Under the pieces are notes generated by a model. That model did no database searches. It saw only the letters and a program-made list of their open reading frames with translations, and was not told where the DNA came from. DNA of 64,000 nt from Bin5 sp965218625 (GTDB lineage: Bacteria; Chloroflexota; Anaerolineae; Caldilineales; Caldilineaceae), in contig CBDCLG010000020.1 in the NCBI GenBank assembly GCA_965218625.1, positions 186,001 through 250,000 of the forward strand, read 5' to 3'. This document shows, piece after piece, positions 55,520-63,276 of the stretch (positions are counted from its first letter, which is position 1; the number at the start of each line of letters is the position of its first letter). The position numbers were made by a program, and so were the translations under genes.

Positions 55520-57250
55520 TTACATCCGCTCCCGCTTCTTGAACACGACGGCCTCGGTTGTCAGGACCATCCCTGCCGTGCTGGCCGCCATCTCCAGCGC
55601 CATGCGCAGCACCTTAACCGAGTCAACAATGCCGGCCTCCCACATGCTCACGACCTGGCCCGATGTGACATCGAACCCGACGCCATCAGGCGCGGCCCCC
55701 TCGGTCCGGCGCAACCCGGCCAGCGCCGTGCCCGCCTGCGCGCCGGCCGACACGCCATTGTAGTGGGAGCCAACCCGGAATGCGACCGTCGAAGCCGCAT
55801 ATCCCGCGTTGTCGGCGATCTGCGCCAGCGGCGCTCTCAATGCATCGGCGACCACACGCACGCCCATCGCCTCTTCATCACTCGCGGCAGACGCCTCCAG
55901 CGCGTTCACCGCCGGCACACACGCCATATAGGCCGCGCCGCCTCCCGCCGCGACACCCTCCTGCAGTGCGGCCCGCACGGCCCGGATCGCGTCCTCCGCA
56001 ATCTCACGTCGCAGCGTCCGCTCCGCCTCGGTCGCGGCCCCGATCTTGAGCGTGGCCACGCCGCCGGACAGGTTCGCCACCCGCTTGCGCAGCGTATCCG
56101 CCTGCTCCCGCGGGCCTTCCCGCTCCAGCTCGGCCTGCAACTCGGCAATGCGCTGACGAATCGCTCTCTGCCGTCCTCTGGCGCCGACAATTGTAAGGCC
56201 GCGGCGCGTCGCGATCACGCGCCGCGCACGCCCCAAATCCTCGCGCCGCAACTCCGCCAGCTGGCCGCCCGCCTTTTCCTCGATCAGCCTCGCCCCCGTC
56301 AGAATCGCCAGGTCCTGCAGTATCTTCGGCTGGCTCACCATCAACCCCGGCCCCTTGACCGGCATGACGTCCAGCTTCTCCTTGTTGAGTTGCAGAACGC
56401 CCAGCGCCTCGCCCTCGATCTTACGGGCGATAATGACCAGGCCTTCGTATTTCTCTTTCAGCGCCCGCTCGAGCAGCGGCACGACCTGCGCCGAACTGTT
56501 CACCTCCACGTCCGCCACCGCGATCATCGGCCCGACCAGCACCGTCTCCTGCCGCGCCGCGTCGGTCACAAAGTTCGCCGCGGCCAGCCCGCCGCTGTCC
56601 CAGTGAATGCCCTCAACGTAGTCGCGCTCCAGAAAGGCGCTCACATGCTCCTGGACGACGATCGTCCCGTCAACGCCGACAATGCTGAAGATCTCGGCGA
56701 TCATCTCCGGCAAGGTCAGGCTGGCAGAGGACGAACCATTGGCGGAGGCGGAATACGTCTCGCCTGTGACCGCCTGCGCCACCGCGCCGACCATCTCCGA
56801 CGATTCGAGCGGCTGCGCCAATGCCTGCAGCTCGGCCACCGCCGCGCGTACGCCTTTCTCCATACCCTGCCGCACCAACTGCGAATTGGCGCCGGCGGCG
56901 ACCATCCGCATCCCGCCGCGCACCATCTCACGCGATAGAACAGCCGCGGTCGCGCTGCCGTCACCCACCCGGTCGCGCATCTCCATCGCCAGCTCGCGCA
57001 CCAGCATTGCGCCAACATTGGCATGGCGATCCGAGAACTTCACCATCCGGTGCGCGATCGTCGCCGAATCGCCCAACACTTCGGGCGGATCATTTGTGCT
57101 GCGGAGAGATTCGAGGAGGATCGTCCGCCCGACCGGCCCCAGCGTGGAGGCCAGCAGCGCGGTCATCGACTCAACGCCCTGCCCAAGGGCCAGATGGACT
57201 TCCGGGTTGAATAGGCAGTGCGGCCGGCCGCTCGGCGCCAAAATACTCAC
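55520..57250 (-). CDS. Divergent GroEL/Cpn60-like chaperonin
   Basis: 576 residues, slightly longer than GroEL (about 545). Equatorial ATPase elements are kept: TLGPVGR at about 36-42, the GDGTTT equivalent GDGSAT at 96-101 with the key aspartate at 97, and EDAIRAVRAALQEGVAAGGG with the hydrolysis aspartate near 420. The apical domain differs. The GYLSPYF peptide-binding element of GroEL is DSGGLAAANF, a Ser-rich insertion (SASANGSSSAS) is near 167-177, and the C-terminal GGM tail is absent (ends KKRERM). No GroES gene is nearby. The GTG start is 17 nt past a sugar-permease stop. Probably a specialised paralog, not the housekeeping GroEL. Confidence 0.88.
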   Translation of the reverse strand: MSILAPSGRPHCLFNPEVHLALGQGVESMTALLASTLGPVGRTILLESLRSTNDPPEVLGDSATIAHRMVKFSDRHANVGAMLVRELAMEMRDRVGDGSATAAVLSREMVRGGMRMVAAGANSQLVRQGMEKGVRAAVAELQALAQPLESSEMVGAVAQAVTGETYSASANGSSSASLTLPEMIAEIFSIVGVDGTIVVQEHVSAFLERDYVEGIHWDSGGLAAANFVTDAARQETVLVGPMIAVADVEVNSSAQVVPLLERALKEKYEGLVIIARKIEGEALGVLQLNKEKLDVMPVKGPGLMVSQPKILQDLAILTGARLIEEKAGGQLAELRREDLGRARRVIATRRGLTIVGARGRQRAIRQRIAELQAELEREGPREQADTLRKRVANLSGGVATLKIGAATEAERTLRREIAEDAIRAVRAALQEGVAAGGGAAYMACVPAVNALEASAASDEEAMGVRVVADALRAPLAQIADNAGYAASTVAFRVGSHYNGVSAGAQAGTALAGLRRTEGAAPDGVGFDVTSGQVVSMWEAGIVDSVKVLRMALEMAASTAGMVLTTEAVVFKKRERM

Positions 57251-57266
57251 CCGCTCCGATATCCTG

Positions 57267-58106
57267 TTATCCTTTGAGAGAGCCTGAAATCAGCCCTTCC
57301 ACAATCTGACGCTGCCCTATCACGACGATGATCGCAATCGGAAAAAGACAGAGCATGCCGCCCACCGCCATCAAATTGTAGGGCGTACCGTGAATCGTGG
57401 GGATCTCCATCATTCTGACAGTGAGCACGCGCGTGGCTTCGCTCATCGTCAGCACATTGGCGAAGACGAACTCGTTCCAGCCGCCGATGAAGGAGATGAT
57501 GTAGGTGATGACCACGCCGGGCGCGCTCAACGGCAAAATGATGAACCACAACGTCTGGACCCACGTGCAGCCGTCGATGCGGGCCGCGTCATCCAGCTCC
57601 CTCGGGATCGATTGGTAAAAGGCGTACAGAAAGATGATCGCGAACGGGAGCGCGGCGGAGAGATCGATCAGAATCAGCCCCGTCTTGGTGTCCAGCAGGC
57701 CCAGATTCTTGTAGGCCATGAAGACCGGGCCGATCGTCACCATCCCCGGCAGGGCAATGCTGACGATCATGAAGCCGAAAAAGAGCCCCTTGCCCGGGAA
57801 TTCGAAGCGATTGAACCCAAATGCGGCCATCGCGCCCAGGGCGGTCCCCCCCAGCGCGGATAGGCCGGCAATGATTACGGTATTGACGAACGTTGACCCA
57901 AACCGCCAGCGCTCAAACATTTCGATGTAATTCTGGAAGGTAAATTTCTTGGGGAAATAGGTCTGCGGCAAAGACCGGACCTCGCCAACCTCTTTGAATG
58001 ATGTGTTGATCATCCAGTAGATGGGGAAAAGCAGCAGCAGCAGCATGAGAGCCAGCAGAAGATACTGGAATACCCGCAGGTATGCGGCCTTCTTCTTCCC
58101 GCTCAT
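57267..58106 (-). CDS. CUT1 sugar ABC transporter permease, MalG-type (third system)
   Basis: 279 residues. LFPIYWMINTSFKEVGEVRS opens the first external loop, the EAA loop reads LDDAARIDGCTWVQTLWFII, and the protein ends with QRQIVEGLISGSLKG, typical of MalG-like permeases. GAGG lies upstream of the ATG. It follows the MalF-type gene by 18 nt and precedes the chaperonin-like gene by 17 nt, so the chaperonin-like gene is very likely in the same transcript. Confidence 0.92.
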   Translation of the reverse strand: MSGKKKAAYLRVFQYLLLALMLLLLLFPIYWMINTSFKEVGEVRSLPQTYFPKKFTFQNYIEMFERWRFGSTFVNTVIIAGLSALGGTALGAMAAFGFNRFEFPGKGLFFGFMIVSIALPGMVTIGPVFMAYKNLGLLDTKTGLILIDLSAALPFAIIFLYAFYQSIPRELDDAARIDGCTWVQTLWFIILPLSAPGVVITYIISFIGGWNEFVFANVLTMSEATRVLTVRMMEIPTIHGTPYNLMAVGGMLCLFPIAIIVVIGQRQIVEGLISGSLKG

Positions 58107-58124
58107 TTCAAACGACCTCTTCCC

Positions 58125-59057
58125 TCAATCCTGCCCCCTGCGATAGAGCAGCAGGGCGAAAAACCCGCCAATCAAAAATGTCAACAAGAATAGCACCATC
58201 ACCAGCGCCGAGCCGTATCCGTACCTGCCATGCTGGAAAAAACGGTCAAACGCGTAGAGTGAGATAATCTCCGTTGCGCTACCAGGGCCGCCGCGCGTCA
58301 GGCCCAGAATCTGATCGAACGTGCCCACCTCGCCCATGCCGCGGAACAAAAAGACCACCAGGATAATCGGCGTCAGCAGCGGCAAGGTGATATAAATGAA
58401 TCGCTCCCACACGCTGGCCCCGTCCACCTGCGCCGCCTCCATCAGTTCACTGGGGATCGTCTTCAGCCCAGCCAGCATCACGAGCGCACACCACGGCGAA
58501 TTCTTCCACAGCGTCGTAACAATCACCGAGAACCGGGCCAGCTTGCCGTCGCTCAGCCACATGACACGCTCGGGGTATAGGTCGAAACGCAGCACGAGGT
58601 CGTTCAGCACGCCGCCGCCTTCAAAAAACATCAGCCGCCACATGATCCCGGCCACGATCGGCGCCGCCGCCCACGGCAACAGGTTCGCCACCCGCGAAAA
58701 CCACTGAGCCTTCAGATTTTGATTGAGCAGAAGCGCCATACCCAGCCCCAGAATCACCTGCAGCACCGTCGCCAATACCGTGTAGATGATCGTGAAATCG
58801 ATCGAATCATGTACGTAGGCGTCCTTGAACATGTAGGCATAGTTCTCCAGCCCAATGAACTTGCCGTCCCGCTGCAGCGACTTGTCGGTGAAGCTCAGCC
58901 ACATCGTGCGCAGCAGCGGCCCGACCGTGAACGCAAGCCTGAACAACACCGCCGGCAGCACCAGCGCGTACACGACCCAGTATCTCTTGATGAACGTGAG
59001 AACGAGCCCAATCGGGCCCGTTTCCCGTTCTTGTCCAGCCAGCGCCTGTTGCGTCAC
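58125..59057 (-). CDS. CUT1 sugar ABC transporter permease, MalF-type (third system)
   Basis: About 310 residues from a GTG at 59057, since GGAGG is 8 nt before it; the longer frame to 59120 lacks a site. Helices include YWVVYALVLPAVLFRLAFTV, and the EAA loop is LMEAAQVDGASVWERFIYIT. GTFDQILGLTRGGPGSATE is the usual segment before the last helices. It follows the binding-protein gene by about 110 nt. Confidence 0.92.
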   Translation of the reverse strand: MTQQALAGQERETGPIGLVLTFIKRYWVVYALVLPAVLFRLAFTVGPLLRTMWLSFTDKSLQRDGKFIGLENYAYMFKDAYVHDSIDFTIIYTVLATVLQVILGLGMALLLNQNLKAQWFSRVANLLPWAAAPIVAGIMWRLMFFEGGGVLNDLVLRFDLYPERVMWLSDGKLARFSVIVTTLWKNSPWCALVMLAGLKTIPSELMEAAQVDGASVWERFIYITLPLLTPIILVVFLFRGMGEVGTFDQILGLTRGGPGSATEIISLYAFDRFFQHGRYGYGSALVMVLFLLTFLIGGFFALLLYRRGQD

Positions 59058-59169
59058 AATCACTGCCTCCAACAGGGAAAAATTGGAGATTGGCGGCCGC
59101 CAAGGGTATAGGGGCGCCAATCTCCAACTGTCCTACGACTGCATCGCTCTTCTGCTAACGGTGCCCAAC

Positions 59170-60459
59170 TCAGGCCTCCATCGCGATCGCGATCTCGTTC
59201 GCAGCCCAGTCTCGCACCTCTTCCGGCGACCTTTCGCCTGCCATGACGAACAGACCCGCATCCTGGAAGATGAGCGAAAGTGCCCCAGCATTCGGGTGGC
59301 ACACAACCGGACAGCGGAACTTCGCGCCTCGCGTCAGTTCCTCCCAGCCCGGCCCGGCCCGCAAGATCGGAATCTTGTCCGTAATCTCGGGGTCGCCATA
59401 CATCGATTTTCTGGGCGGGGTGATCTGCAGGTCGGTGATAAGCTCTTTCACGTTATCATACTGTGCCATCCACGATACGAATTCCTCAGCTACTTCCAAC
59501 CTGGGCGTGAACTTGGGAATCAACCAACCCCACGCATGCACCATGAGCGCGTCATCGGCAGGTCCCATTGGCCATCGGGATACACCCAGGGTCTCCGGTG
59601 TCAGCATGCCGCCTTCCACCTCCAGCAACGGCCCATAATTCCCTTCATACATCCACCACATGCCGGCTTTGCCCGCCGGCGCCAGCGCCATGATCTCCTC
59701 CGCAGCTTCGGAAACCACCGTCGGCGGCGTGATCTCGTACTCGAAGACCCAGTCACGCATGAACTGCAGAGCTGTCAGCGTCCCCTCATCGTCCAGCGTC
59801 TCGTTGTTGCCGCCGGCGTGGTTCACCATCATCAGCGTGAGGTTCATGTTGTGACTGCCCGCGTTCGGCCGCCAACCCCAAACGTCATTTTCGGGATCTG
59901 TGACCGTCTTTGCCACTTCTACCATCTCGTCCCAGGTCGTGGGCGCCTCCGGGATCAACTCTTTGTTGAAGTAGAATGGCTCTGCGCCGACAAAGAAGAA
60001 AATCCGGGCCTGGAAACCACCAACCTGCTCGGTCAGTCCAAGGACAGCATCGGCCTGGTCCAATCGCTCTTCCTCTGTCATCAAATGCGTGAGGTCAAAA
60101 CACCACTCTTTGAAAGAGTACAGAGATGCGATCTGATCGTCCTGCGCCTCTACGTCGATGCCGTCGTAGCCGCTCTCGCCCCACAACGTGAACTTGGCCA
60201 GGATCTCCTCCCACTTCGGCGGGTGGAACTCCATCGCCACCTCGATCCCGGTCTCCTCCGTAAACCTCTCATTCAAGGCAAGGTAAATCGGCCGGTTATG
60301 CCCTGTGAGCCTGACCTCCTGGGGAACTTCGTCAGGTTCCGCCATGCCTTCGTCCGGTGTACCGGCGGGCATCTGCACACAACCGGCTACCACGGCCCCC
60401 GCAGCGGCCGTCGCGCCGATTCGCAGAAAGTCGCGTCGATTCAGCATTCCGTTTCCCAT
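59170..60459 (-). CDS. CUT1 sugar ABC transporter solute-binding protein (third system)
   Basis: 429 residues. A Tat leader (NRRDFLRIGATAAAGAVVAG followed by CVQ) ends in a lipobox. The family-1 binding domain includes LNERFTEETGIEVAMEF, an early strand-helix typical of sugar-binding lipoproteins, and GKAGMWWMYEGNYGPLLE. AAGGAGGTAAAGTC precedes the ATG. A 14-bp palindrome lies 28-41 nt upstream of the start. It is the first gene of the operon that continues through two permeases, the chaperonin-like and the propeller genes. Confidence 0.92.
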   Translation of the reverse strand: MGNGMLNRRDFLRIGATAAAGAVVAGCVQMPAGTPDEGMAEPDEVPQEVRLTGHNRPIYLALNERFTEETGIEVAMEFHPPKWEEILAKFTLWGESGYDGIDVEAQDDQIASLYSFKEWCFDLTHLMTEEERLDQADAVLGLTEQVGGFQARIFFFVGAEPFYFNKELIPEAPTTWDEMVEVAKTVTDPENDVWGWRPNAGSHNMNLTLMMVNHAGGNNETLDDEGTLTALQFMRDWVFEYEITPPTVVSEAAEEIMALAPAGKAGMWWMYEGNYGPLLEVEGGMLTPETLGVSRWPMGPADDALMVHAWGWLIPKFTPRLEVAEEFVSWMAQYDNVKELITDLQITPPRKSMYGDPEITDKIPILRAGPGWEELTRGAKFRCPVVCHPNAGALSLIFQDAGLFVMAGERSPEEVRDWAANEIAIAMEA

Positions 60460-60832
60460 GACTTTACCTCCTTATCATGGCACAGATTGTCTGCAGACAA
60501 TTCGATATGATTTGTTTACAGCGTGGAATGGAACAGACTGCTCTCAAACTGAGACTAGAGTCGTTCGTCGCCTGGCAGTCTCCTTTCGACCCGATTCTGA
60601 TGTGGCCCGACGCGACGTAAAGGGTGCCCGCACTGTCCAGCCCATCTCGGCGTCAATTCCCGGGGCAGTATACACGACCGCGTATTTCGATAGACTTTGT
60701 TGGAGATTGGAATCCGGCCACTGCCGGTTTCGCCAGCTTCCAATAGTGGCTACCGTACCATGAGACCCCGGGTTCGTCAACCAGCGAAAAAATAGTTTTC
60801 TGTGGGCCTTTCGCGGGCTCCCGGGACGAACG
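60460..60832. other. Regulatory gap before the third CUT1 operon
   Basis: About 370 nt separating the PhyH gene at 60833 from the importer operon. Apart from the palindrome at 60487-60500 I see no gene or structure in it. Confidence 0.45.
60487..60500. promoter_or_regulatory. Candidate operator palindrome
   Basis: TTGTCTGCAGACAA is a perfect 14-bp palindrome. It fits the TNGT..ACNA pattern bound by GntR/FadR-type repressors, and it lies immediately in front of the binding-protein gene, where a repressor would block transcription. No regulator gene is in the window, so the binding protein is unknown. Confidence 0.5.
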
Positions 60833-61618
60833 TTAGTCCCGTATCCGCTGCCAGCGCAGCACCTGCTTGCCGTGGTCCGAAAGGCTCTCCCACAGCTCGC
60901 GCGGCAGATGGCCCTCCGTATACTCGTGCTGCCACCCGCTGAAAAGCCACGGCTTGCACATCGCCATGCACAGCTCATCCCGCACCTCATCCGACCGGTT
61001 CGGCGTGCCCCGATGAAACGCCCGCCCGTCCTGCACCCACAGCGAGCCCTTCTTCAGGTTCAGCCGCGTCGGATAGTAGTTGCCAATCCGGTTCTCGCCC
61101 TCGCCAAACACGTTGTCAAGGTCGCTCAGCAGGTCCTCGTCGGCGATATACTGCGTGCCCGGCAACACCTCGAAACTGCCATTCTCCTCATTCGTGTCAA
61201 CCAGCGGAAACTTCACCCCGACCCCGAGCGCAGGCGTCTTGATGCCGGGATAGAGCGCCACCGTGCCGTCGCGGTGCCAGGTCTGGTAGTCCGTCCCCGG
61301 CAGCGGAATGTTCGAATCAAAGTGCGACCAGACGTAGTCCGGGCCCAGCGCCCGCTCCATAAACGCAACCAGCGCCGGGTGCTCGAATATCTCCGAATCC
61401 ACGAATGGGCGTGTGAACGGCACACGCACGTTGTACCGCCGAAAACCCCGAAACGGATTCTCCCCCTGCCGTTCGATATCCCGGTCTCGAACCGGGACCC
61501 ACGCCTCGCGAATGCGGTCAATCGTCTCGTGTGCGATCAAATCCTCGAAAACCACGAAGCCATTAATGCGCCACTCCTGCATCTTCTGATCGATATCGTA
61601 GCCGGCCGTCACGCCCAT
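60833..61618 (-). CDS. Phytanoyl-CoA dioxygenase (PhyH) family protein
   Basis: 261 residues from the ATG at 61618 (AAAGGAGG about 6 nt upstream; the frame also has a GTG at 61621). Fe site: HRD in YQTWHRDGTVALYPG and the histidine in RAFHRGTPNRSDEVRDE. VKFPLVDTNEENGSFEVLPG links them. It is closely related to 61709-62524 and 53545-54363. The iron ligands are all present, so it should be active; the substrate is unknown. Confidence 0.9.
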   Translation of the reverse strand: MGVTAGYDIDQKMQEWRINGFVVFEDLIAHETIDRIREAWVPVRDRDIERQGENPFRGFRRYNVRVPFTRPFVDSEIFEHPALVAFMERALGPDYVWSHFDSNIPLPGTDYQTWHRDGTVALYPGIKTPALGVGVKFPLVDTNEENGSFEVLPGTQYIADEDLLSDLDNVFGEGENRIGNYYPTRLNLKKGSLWVQDGRAFHRGTPNRSDEVRDELCMAMCKPWLFSGWQHEYTEGHLPRELWESLSDHGKQVLRWQRIRD

Positions 61619-61708
61619 CACAGCCCTCCTTTGCTTGTGGGGCTCACAGTTCCATCATTAACGGCGAATTCATCTTTGCTTGGCCCGTTTGTCCCGTCTA
61701 CAATTCCC

Positions 61709-62524
61709 TCAATCCCAGTCTACCGGCCTGCGCCGGTGCAGCATCCTCTGGCCGCGGTCCGAAAGCGCGTGATAGGTCGAACACGGCATCTCGACGGTCT
61801 GCGCAATGCTGAACCAGGAACGGCAGTAGCAGACCACCAGCTCCGGACGCACGCTGTCCGACAGGTTGGGCGTGCCCCGGTGCAGCATGCGCACATCCTG
61901 TACCCACATCGAGCCCTTCTTCAGGTTCAGCCGCTGCGCCGACGGAAAACTGCCGCGCAGCAACACCTCGTTGTAACGCCCTTCCATGCTCGGGTCCGCA
62001 AGGTACTGCGTGCTGGGCAACACCTCAATGCTCCCGTTCTCCTCCGATGTGTCCGCCAGTGGAAACTTCACGCCCACCACGGGACAGTTCTCCAGGCCCA
62101 CGTGCGGAATGTACCGGGCAAGCCCCGTATCCCGGTGCCACGGCTGCATCTCGCTGCCGGGATACGGATTGTTCGAGTGGAAGCACGAAATTACGTACTC
62201 GTCCGTCTGCCAGTAGCGGTCCAGAAACTCCATCATCACCGGATGCTCGTATATGTCCGGGTCGGCAAACGGCTCCACCCACGGAATCGTCACCGTATAG
62301 CGGTTCTTGAACTGCTGCCGGCCCAAGCCGACGCGCACGTCGCCCGTCTCCGCATCCGTTACCTCCGTGTCACGCGCCTTGATGTGCTCGACCAGCGGCA
62401 TGAACGCCTCGCGAATCCAGTCCAACTTTTCGTGCGGTATCATGTCGTCGAATACAACGTAGCCGTTGATCTTGAACTCGTCCAGCTTCAGATCAAAGTC
62501 CACGTTTTCGCAGGTAGCAACCAT
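61709..62524 (-). CDS. Phytanoyl-CoA dioxygenase (PhyH) family protein
   Basis: 271 residues; AAAGGAGGCTTTC precedes the ATG. Fe site: HRD in MQPWHRDTGLARYIPHVGLE and the histidine in RMLHRGTPNLSDS, with the co-substrate arginine in RPELVVCY. It is the nearest relative of the protein at 53545-54363 (both share FHSNNPYPGSE or YHSNNPYPGSE before the HRD). It is 90 nt upstream of the PhyH gene at 60833, a tandem pair. Confidence 0.9.
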   Translation of the reverse strand: MVATCENVDFDLKLDEFKINGYVVFDDMIPHEKLDWIREAFMPLVEHIKARDTEVTDAETGDVRVGLGRQQFKNRYTVTIPWVEPFADPDIYEHPVMMEFLDRYWQTDEYVISCFHSNNPYPGSEMQPWHRDTGLARYIPHVGLENCPVVGVKFPLADTSEENGSIEVLPSTQYLADPSMEGRYNEVLLRGSFPSAQRLNLKKGSMWVQDVRMLHRGTPNLSDSVRPELVVCYCRSWFSIAQTVEMPCSTYHALSDRGQRMLHRRRPVDWD

Positions 62525-62591
62525 GAAAGCCTCCTTTGGTGTGTATGTTCAACGCATCAGGACCCGCGCAGAACCGCTCGATTCGAACAGA

Positions 62592-63260
62592 TCATTCCTG
62601 CCCCGCCCAGAGCCCCAGCACCTCCTCCAGGTCGAATACCGGAAACTGCGTCTCCATCCAAATCAGCGCCTGCCTGTGCGCCTCCTGCGAATAGGAGGCC
62701 ACACAGTCGCGCAGCACAAGCGGATAATAGCCGTGGTGCATACCGTCAGCCGCCGTGAACAGCACGCATCCCGCGCTCAGCACCCCGGTAAGCAGTACTG
62801 TCCCGATCGCGCGCGCCTTCAGAATGTTGTCCAGGGGGGTATCGTAGAACGCGCTTCCCCGGCTCTTGCGCACAACGACGTCGCCCTTCCCCGGCGCCAA
62901 TTCCTCGACAGTTCGCGCCTCCCAGCTTCCCTCGACCACATCCGGCTGGTCCGGGTTGTTGCGCACACAGTAGTTATTCGGCCCGTCCATCAGGGTAACG
63001 CGCAACGCACTGCGGTGGATGAACTCGGTGTAGACGACCAAAACGCCACTCGCCCGCGCCGCCTCCAGCAGCCGCCCAATCCTGGGAATGATCGGCGTCA
63101 TGTTCGCGACGTCGGCATCCCCGCCCGAGCCGTTGCCCTCGAAGCCGCCCACAGAGCTGAAACAGGCATTCTGAACGTCAATCACCAGGACCGCCGTCCT
63201 GCTCGGCGCCGCCAGCTCCTCCACCGCGGTCAGCACGTCCACGCCGATAACCCTTTTCAT
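62592..63260 (-). CDS. Isochorismatase-family cysteine hydrolase
   Basis: About 222 residues from the ATG at 63260 (GGGAGG 8 nt upstream); the longer frame to 63371 overlaps the PhyH gene. The family triad is visible: aspartate in AVLVIDVQNACF, lysine in VVRKSRGSAFYDT, and cysteine in LLTGVLSAGCVLFTAADG. Such enzymes cleave amides, ureas or vinyl ethers (for example N-carbamoylsarcosine or nicotinamide). It follows a PhyH gene by 16 nt and precedes two more, so it may act on nitrogen released or exposed by those oxygenases. That link is inference. Confidence 0.87.
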   Translation of the reverse strand: MKRVIGVDVLTAVEELAAPSRTAVLVIDVQNACFSSVGGFEGNGSGGDADVANMTPIIPRIGRLLEAARASGVLVVYTEFIHRSALRVTLMDGPNNYCVRNNPDQPDVVEGSWEARTVEELAPGKGDVVVRKSRGSAFYDTPLDNILKARAIGTVLLTGVLSAGCVLFTAADGMHHGYYPLVLRDCVASYSQEAHRQALIWMETQFPVFDLEEVLGLWAGQE

Positions 63261-63276
63261 ACCTCTCGCCTCCCGA

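Noticed and set aside
54629..56938. Open frame of 769 codons on the plus strand
   Set aside because: It lies antisense to the propeller and chaperonin-like genes, spans both of them, is Arg/His/Pro-rich and has no recognisable domain. Long antisense frames are expected in GC-rich coding DNA.
60872..62758. Open frame of 628 codons on the plus strand
   Set aside because: It is antisense to two conserved PhyH genes and the end of the isochorismatase-like gene, with low-complexity Arg/His-rich translation.
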